Below, one piece after another: positions 6,400 to 9,911 of a stretch of 9,911 nucleotides of DNA. Positions within the stretch are counted from its first letter, which is position 1, and each line of letters begins with the position of its first letter. The notes beneath the pieces were generated by a model, which was not told where the DNA came from, did no database searches, and saw only the letters and a list, made by a program, of their open reading frames with translations. The stretch spans positions 1 through 9,911 of the forward strand of contig CALBJK010000094.1 of assembly GCA_937892695.1 (NCBI GenBank). The letters are read 5' to 3'. Both the position numbers and the translations under genes were made by a program. The DNA is from an uncultured Prevotella sp. GTDB lineage: Bacteria; Bacteroidota; Bacteroidia; Bacteroidales; Bacteroidaceae.

Positions 6400-6589
6400 C
6401 CAAATCGGTCATTAGGCTTCAGTTGTTTTCCGTGTCATTGTTGTGTGGATTTCTTTAGGCTTTGACGCAGACGTAGTGGTCTACGTCAAGGAAAAACTAA
6501 AGAAAGCTGCACGGCAGGTGCGTAGAAAACGGCGAAGAGTGAACTTATAATCTACTTTTGGCCGTATCACATTATAATGACCGATTTGG
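6400..6589. mobile_element. MITE-like palindromic element with 15-bp terminal inverted repeats
   Basis: CCAAATCGGTCATTA (6400-6414) and TAATGACCGATTTGG (6575-6589) are perfect inverted repeats bounding 190 bp with no ORF of note. Inside, further matched arms share one centre near 6477.5: GTTTTC (6425-6430) with GAAAAC (6525-6530), GTG (6443-6445) with CAC (6510-6512), and TTTCTTTAG (6450-6458) with CTAAAGAAA (6497-6505). The core TTGACGCAGA (6462-6471) pairs with TCTACGTCAA (6480-6489), 9 of 10. The whole could fold into a hairpin of about 120 nt, with about 34 extra bases in the right outer arm. I find no clear target-site duplication. It could be a non-autonomous transposon, the shrunken remains of an insertion sequence, or a structured RNA. 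It lies between the tRNA terminator and the DUF349 gene terminator. Confidence 0.55.
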
Positions 6590-6613
6590 AATTGTATTGG
6601 CGTTGAGGACGGA

Positions 6614-6655
6614 CTGAAAAATAAAATCCCCACGATGCTTGCGCATGTGGGGATT
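6614..6655 (-). terminator. Rho-independent terminator of the DUF349 gene
   Basis: The stem pairs AATCCCCAC (6625-6633) with GTGGGGATT (6647-6655), continued by ATGC/GCAT (6635-6638 with 6643-6646) past one bulged G. Read on the minus strand it is followed by ATTTTATTTTTC, a U-rich tail. On the plus strand no T-run follows. It begins 22 nt beyond the stop of the DUF349 gene. Confidence 0.88.
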
Positions 6656-6676
6656 GTGTAATTGGTTATCGTTTGT

Positions 6677-8641
6677 TTACTCGGCCTTATCGCTGTCTTG
6701 CGAGTCGATGGCCTTGATTTTTTCTTTGACTAGTTGCATGTCGTCTTTTAGCTTCTGCACCTTGCGGTTCAGTTCATCGATGAGGCTGTTTCCTTTTTTG
6801 CTGCTCGTATTGAGGAAGCCGAGGTTGTTCTCATAGGTGAGCACTTCCTGACGCAATTGCTCGTAACGGCGTACAAACCGGCTGCGTTCGTTGTCAATGG
6901 CATCTTCCCCTCGTTTGGCTACATTCTTCAGATTGTCCTTGAACTTGTCGAGACGGCGGCGCGCTATGGTGACGTTAAGCTCCTTGTAGAGTTTGTCGAG
7001 AGTATCGTGATACTCCTTAAAGAGCTTGTCTTTCTCGGCGAATGGGACGTGTCCGATGGTGTTGTATTCGTCGACCAGTTTCTGGGCTTTGGCCTGTACG
7101 TCGTCTTGTGAGTCGGCAGTGAGTGCTTTGAGCTGCTCGATGATGGCACGCTTCTTTTCGAGATTAGCTCGTTCCTCGCTGCGCGTTCCGGATGTTGCGG
7201 CTTTGCGTGCTTCGAAGAATTTGTTGCAAGCGCCGTTGAAGTCGTTCCAGAGCAGGTCGCCTATTTTCTTAGGCACACTGCCTATGTTCTTCCATTCCTT
7301 CTGCAAGGCGATGAGTTTTTCGGCAGTCTGTTTCCATTCGGTGCTGTCAGAAAGAGCTTTGGCCTTGTCGATGAGGTCGCGTTTCTTGGCTTCGTTTTCG
7401 GCAAAACGCTGTTTCATTTCCTTGAAGAATGCTGCTTTGCGCTCGAAGAAGTCGTCGCATGTAGACCGGAAACGTTCGAATATCTTTACGTTCATCTTCT
7501 GTGGCGCAAATCCGATGGTCTTCCATTCGGCTTGCACGGCAATGATTTCTTTAGTGTGCTTCTCCCAATCTGCGGCATTCTTGCATTCTTCTTTGGCAAT
7601 GGATTCCACTTTTTCGCACAGGGCTGTCTTGCGCGTGAGGTTGTCTTCCTCTTTTGCGCGTAGGTCTTCGAAGTGCTTCTGATGGCGTTTGTTTATCACA
7701 GTAGATGCAGCCTTGAACCTGCTCCATATCTGTTCGCGCAGCTCCTTGGCTACCGGTCCGATTTCACGGTATTGCTGATGCAGTTCCTGCAGTTGGTGGA
7801 AAGCACTGATAACGTCGGGTTCGTCAGCGAGTTTCTCGGCTGCTTCGCATAACTTTGTCTTAAGTTCGAGATTCTTCTTGAAATCGTATTCCCGTGCTTC
7901 GCTGTTGAGTTTTAGCAGGTCGTAGAATTGCTCTACGTAGAGTTGGTAGTTGCGCCAGAGCTCGTTGGCCTTTTCTGCGGGAACAGCCTTGATTTCGTGC
8001 CACTGCTGTTGCAGTTCCTTGAACTCTTGGTATGACTTGTTGGCTTCGTCTGGCGACGTTGCCATATCTTTTATCTTGTTTATGATCTCAAGCTTCTTTT
8101 CGAGGTTTTGCTTTTTCTCTTCTTCTTGTTTGCGGAATATTTCGGCTCTCTTTTCACGAATTACTCCCATCTCGGCCTTGAATACTTCTTCGTCTTCGTC
8201 TGGCTTGATCTGGTATTTGTCGGCCTCGCCGCCGTTCTCTATATATTCTTTCAGCTTGTTATCGCGCTCGGCAATGTGCAGCTTGTAGAATGTGGTCTTC
8301 AACTGGTCTATTTCTGCCTTGTCGGGTATTTCGCCGTTGCTGACAATCTCTTTTAGCCTGTCGAGTACTTCCTTCTTGGTATTATATACCTTGCGTACAG
8401 CCTTTTCGGCATCAGAAGAAGTTCCATTCTGTTCAGTTTCTTCCGGCGCAGCCGGTTTTGTAGCGGATGCGGCAGTCTCTTCTTTTGTGTCAGGCTGCTC
8501 ATCGCCTTTGCTTTCTTTAGCTGTTGCTGTTGCCGCACCGGCAGTCTGTTCCAGTGCGTTTTCTACTTGAACGGAAGTCTGCTCCACGTTCTTCTCTTCT
8601 GTTGCACCTTGTTTCTGGGCGTTCTCTTGAGAGTCCATCAT
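6677..8641 (-). CDS. DUF349-repeat protein (five repeats)
   Basis: A 654-aa soluble, highly charged, helical protein. Residues 1-78 are a low-complexity Ala/Glu/Thr tail, probably disordered. Residues 79-180 are Lys/Glu-rich helices. Then come five DUF349 units, each ending in a W/Y..IG.vP....lw..F pattern: about 180-245 (QQWHEIKAVP), 250-325 (QYREIGPV), 328-402 (EWKTIGFAP), 412-480 (EWKNIGSVP) and 490-560 (EYNTIGHVP). The first unit is the most divergent. A Lys/Glu-rich helical or coiled-coil tail follows (about 560-645). No catalytic motif, signal peptide or membrane segment is seen. The molecular function of DUF349 is not established. Two ATGs lie in tandem at 8641 and 8638, and either may start the protein. 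It is a single-gene unit with its own promoter, a structured leader and a terminator. Confidence 0.9.
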   Translation of the reverse strand: MMDSQENAQKQGATEEKNVEQTSVQVENALEQTAGAATATAKESKGDEQPDTKEETAASATKPAAPEETEQNGTSSDAEKAVRKVYNTKKEVLDRLKEIVSNGEIPDKAEIDQLKTTFYKLHIAERDNKLKEYIENGGEADKYQIKPDEDEEVFKAEMGVIREKRAEIFRKQEEEKKQNLEKKLEIINKIKDMATSPDEANKSYQEFKELQQQWHEIKAVPAEKANELWRNYQLYVEQFYDLLKLNSEAREYDFKKNLELKTKLCEAAEKLADEPDVISAFHQLQELHQQYREIGPVAKELREQIWSRFKAASTVINKRHQKHFEDLRAKEEDNLTRKTALCEKVESIAKEECKNAADWEKHTKEIIAVQAEWKTIGFAPQKMNVKIFERFRSTCDDFFERKAAFFKEMKQRFAENEAKKRDLIDKAKALSDSTEWKQTAEKLIALQKEWKNIGSVPKKIGDLLWNDFNGACNKFFEARKAATSGTRSEERANLEKKRAIIEQLKALTADSQDDVQAKAQKLVDEYNTIGHVPFAEKDKLFKEYHDTLDKLYKELNVTIARRRLDKFKDNLKNVAKRGEDAIDNERSRFVRRYEQLRQEVLTYENNLGFLNTSSKKGNSLIDELNRKVQKLKDDMQLVKEKIKAIDSQDSDKAE

Positions 8642-8658
8642 TTCACTGTTTTAAGTTT

Positions 8659-8733
8659 ATGATATGGTTTTTCCTACATATCATTCATCTTTAGGTCTTG
8701 ACCGTGTCGGGTCGTTTTCTTTATGAATGATAT
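8659..8733 (-). promoter_or_regulatory. structured 5' leader of the DUF349 gene with competing hairpins
   Basis: In transcript order there are three segments. Segment A (8733-8723, ATATCATTCAT) is perfectly complementary over 11 bp to segment B (8688-8678). Segment B with its next base (8684-8677, ATGATATG) is also perfectly complementary over 8 bp to segment C (8666-8659, CATATCAT). A-B and B-C cannot form together. Segment C ends 17 nt before the first ATG, so a B-C hairpin would sit against the ribosome landing area. The A-B loop holds a small GACC/GGTC dyad. No poly-U follows B-C, so control of translation is likelier than termination. A simple pair of direct repeats (A and C) would also explain it. 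Confidence 0.45.
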
Positions 8734-8756
8734 CCTTGCTTTTGTATATTTTGTTG

Positions 8757-8788
8757 CAAACTTAAATAAAAAAAAGCATCTGTCCAAT
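8757..8788 (-). promoter_or_regulatory. promoter of the DUF349 gene
   Basis: On the minus strand TAAGTTTG (8764-8757) fits TAnnTTTG exactly. ATTG (8788-8785) lies 20 nt upstream, one base from TTTG. The spacer is A/T-rich. The predicted start near 8750 gives a leader of about 108 nt, long enough to hold the dyads at 8659-8733. Confidence 0.6.
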
Positions 8789-8820
8789 AAAAAACATCTT
8801 TTTTTTCGTTTTTTTCAATT

Positions 8821-9747
8821 TCATAGTAGCCTTTTGTGTCTTAATATGGCCCATGACGCTGTAGACACGCAGATGGAAATTATGATTGCAACCAGAAATC
8901 CGAACCGGTTGTTTTCCATACCGTTGATGAGGTTCATCCCGAAAAATGACGATATCAGTGTCGGCAACATCATTATTATAGATACCGACGTGAGGGTACG
9001 CATTACGGTATTCATGTTGTTGTTGATGATGCTTGAGTATGTGTCCATCGTCGATTCCAGAATGTCCGAGTATATGTTTGTTGTCTCGCGTGCCTGTGAC
9101 ATCTCGATGTTCACGTCTTCGATGAGGTCGGCATCAAGTTCGTCAACCTGTAGCTTGAACTTCAGTTTGGCCAGAAGTGTCTCGTTGCCTCGGATTGATG
9201 TTATGAAATATGTAAGCGAGTCCTGCAGACGGCTCAGTGCTATCAGCGACTCGTTGTTGACAACGTGGTCGAGATTGTGCTTGGCTTTTTCTATAAGGGC
9301 ATTGATCTGTTTCAGCCGTTTCAGATACCATACGGCTGAAGAAAGAAACAGACGGAAAATCATATCGACATAGTCGGTGAAGCCGTCGTTGCGTTTCTGG
9401 TGGAAGCTGACAAAGTCGATCATCATGTTGGTTTCATAGTAGCAGACCGCGATTGTCACGTCGCCTTTGTGTATTATTCCCAACGGAACGGTGGTGTAAG
9501 GCGTACGCGAGCGTATTTCCTTGACGTAAGGTATACGAAGGATGATGAGCATCCACCCGTCGTCGTACTCGTAGCGGGCACGCTCGTCGGTATCGCTGAT
9601 GTCTGAAAGAAAGTAGTCGGGGATATTGAATTTGTTTTCAAGCCATTGCTGATCCTCTTCAGTGGGGCATGTTACTTGTATCCAGCAGTTGGGCTGCCAC
9701 TCGTTTATGGCTTTAAGTGAGGTGTTGATGTTCCAGAATGTTCTCAT
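8821..9747 (-). CDS. corA: CorA-family divalent cation (Mg2+) transporter
   Basis: A 308-aa protein of the CorA pentameric Mg2+ channel family. The N-terminal cytoplasmic alpha/beta domain covers about residues 1-130. Long stalk helices follow (about 130-245), then two membrane helices near the C-terminus (about 247-269 and 282-301). The selectivity motif GMN is at 270-272 within FFGMNLINGMENN, followed by a short basic tail RHKRLL. Its loop differs from the classical YGMNFE..PE form, so other divalent cations such as Co2+ or Zn2+ cannot be ruled out. Length is typical. The ATG at 9747 has a good Shine-Dalgarno sequence, GGAGA, eight bases upstream, which is unusual among the genes here and settles the start. 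That site is buried in a 9-bp leader helix. I see no clear terminator between its stop and the promoter of the DUF349 gene, so some read-through is possible. Confidence 0.93.
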   Translation of the reverse strand: MRTFWNINTSLKAINEWQPNCWIQVTCPTEEDQQWLENKFNIPDYFLSDISDTDERARYEYDDGWMLIILRIPYVKEIRSRTPYTTVPLGIIHKGDVTIAVCYYETNMMIDFVSFHQKRNDGFTDYVDMIFRLFLSSAVWYLKRLKQINALIEKAKHNLDHVVNNESLIALSRLQDSLTYFITSIRGNETLLAKLKFKLQVDELDADLIEDVNIEMSQARETTNIYSDILESTMDTYSSIINNNMNTVMRTLTSVSIIMMLPTLISSFFGMNLINGMENNRFGFLVAIIISICVSTASWAILRHKRLL

Positions 9748-9752
9748 TTAGC

Positions 9753-9792
9753 TTGTCTCCGTTAATGTGGAAAAACGTATTGCCGGAGACAA
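9753..9792 (-). promoter_or_regulatory. hairpin in the corA leader that covers the Shine-Dalgarno sequence
   Basis: On the plus strand TTGTCTCCG (9753-9761) and CGGAGACAA (9784-9792) are perfect 9-bp inverted repeats with a 22-nt spacer. In the corA mRNA the downstream arm CGGAGACAA contains the GGAGA ribosome site, five bases before the ATG, so folding would hide it. The upstream arm could also pair weakly with a preceding AGAC (9799-9796). This looks like a translational on/off switch; the signal is unknown. Confidence 0.5.
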
Positions 9793-9878
9793 ACCGTCTG
9801 ACAGGCTGTCCTCGGCTACAGTTTAAAGTTTCCCGCGTGATAATCGTCCATACTTTGTCCTTAATTTTATATTGCGTG

Positions 9879-9909
9879 CAAAATTAATAAAATATTACCA
9901 GACGGCAAG
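9879..9909 (-). promoter_or_regulatory. promoter of corA
   Basis: TAATTTTG (9886-9879, minus strand) matches TAnnTTTG exactly. CTTG (9909-9906) lies 19 nt upstream, one base from TTTG. The predicted start near 9872 gives a leader of about 125 nt that includes the Shine-Dalgarno hairpin. Confidence 0.6.
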
Positions 9910-9911
9910 GC

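Noticed and set aside
6264..6458. 64-codon frame over tRNA-Gln
   Set aside because: Covers the tRNA, its terminator and the left end of the palindromic element; chance frame.
6400..6589. attachment site or integrated island beside tRNA-Gln
   Set aside because: No repeat of the tRNA 3' end and no integrase gene in the window.
6391..6600. target-site duplication around the palindromic element
   Set aside because: The flanks share only a loose AATT-like similarity (AATTATCC and AATTGTAT, 5 of 8), not enough to call.
7026..7682. 218-codon plus-strand frame
   Set aside because: Entirely antisense to the DUF349 gene; Ser/Phe-rich shadow of a Lys/Glu-rich reading frame.
8760..8820. Rho-independent terminator after corA
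   Set aside because: Only A-tract/T-tract pairing with a 24-nt loop; no GC-rich stem, so not called.
8723..9373. 216-codon plus-strand frame
   Set aside because: Mostly antisense to corA, which has a clear GMN motif and Shine-Dalgarno sequence; the start lies within the DUF349 leader dyad.
1..9911. CRISPR array
   Set aside because: No set of evenly spaced identical repeats is present anywhere in the window.

Overview
The window looks like chromosome of a Bacteroidota bacterium, most likely order Bacteroidales and Prevotella-like. Three things point there. The conserved order rsfS-ftsH-cdsA is one. A long multi-repeat DUF349 protein is another. Promoters of the Bacteroidota type (a -33 TTTG-like box about 19-23 nt from a -7 TAnnTTTG box) stand before nearly every transcription unit. 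The genus is an inference; no rRNA or marker-gene comparison was possible.

Layout. Bases 1-860 are mostly non-coding: two doubtful small ORFs, an imperfect long dyad (351-415) and a double-hairpin module (563-613). Then comes a single plus-strand gene (861-2429) encoding an AAA-ATPase-like protein fused to a PD-(D/E)XK nuclease domain. It is followed by a strong bidirectional terminator (2451-2487) and a second, related copy of the double-hairpin module. On the minus strand lies the housekeeping operon rsfS (6076-5717) -> ftsH (5668-3455) -> cdsA (3442-2531): ribosome silencing factor, membrane AAA+ protease and CDP-diacylglycerol synthase. A divergent control region separates rsfS from a plus-strand tRNA-Gln(CUG) (6265-6335) that has its own promoter and terminator. 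Just beyond is a 190-bp non-coding palindromic element with 15-bp perfect terminal inverted repeats (6400-6589), which resembles a MITE. The minus strand then carries a 654-aa DUF349-repeat protein (8641-6677) and a CorA-type Mg2+ transporter (9747-8821), each with its own promoter and a structured 5' leader.

The coding content is mostly ordinary core genome. The points worth a second look are non-coding: (a) the paired double-hairpin modules bracketing the lone AAA/PD-(D/E)XK gene; (b) the MITE-like palindrome beside tRNA-Gln; (c) a 9-bp helix in the corA leader that buries the Shine-Dalgarno sequence; and (d) three mutually pairing segments in the leader of the DUF349 gene, which could form alternative structures next to the start codon. 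No complete new multi-gene system (CRISPR array, toxin-antitoxin pair, phage island) is visible.
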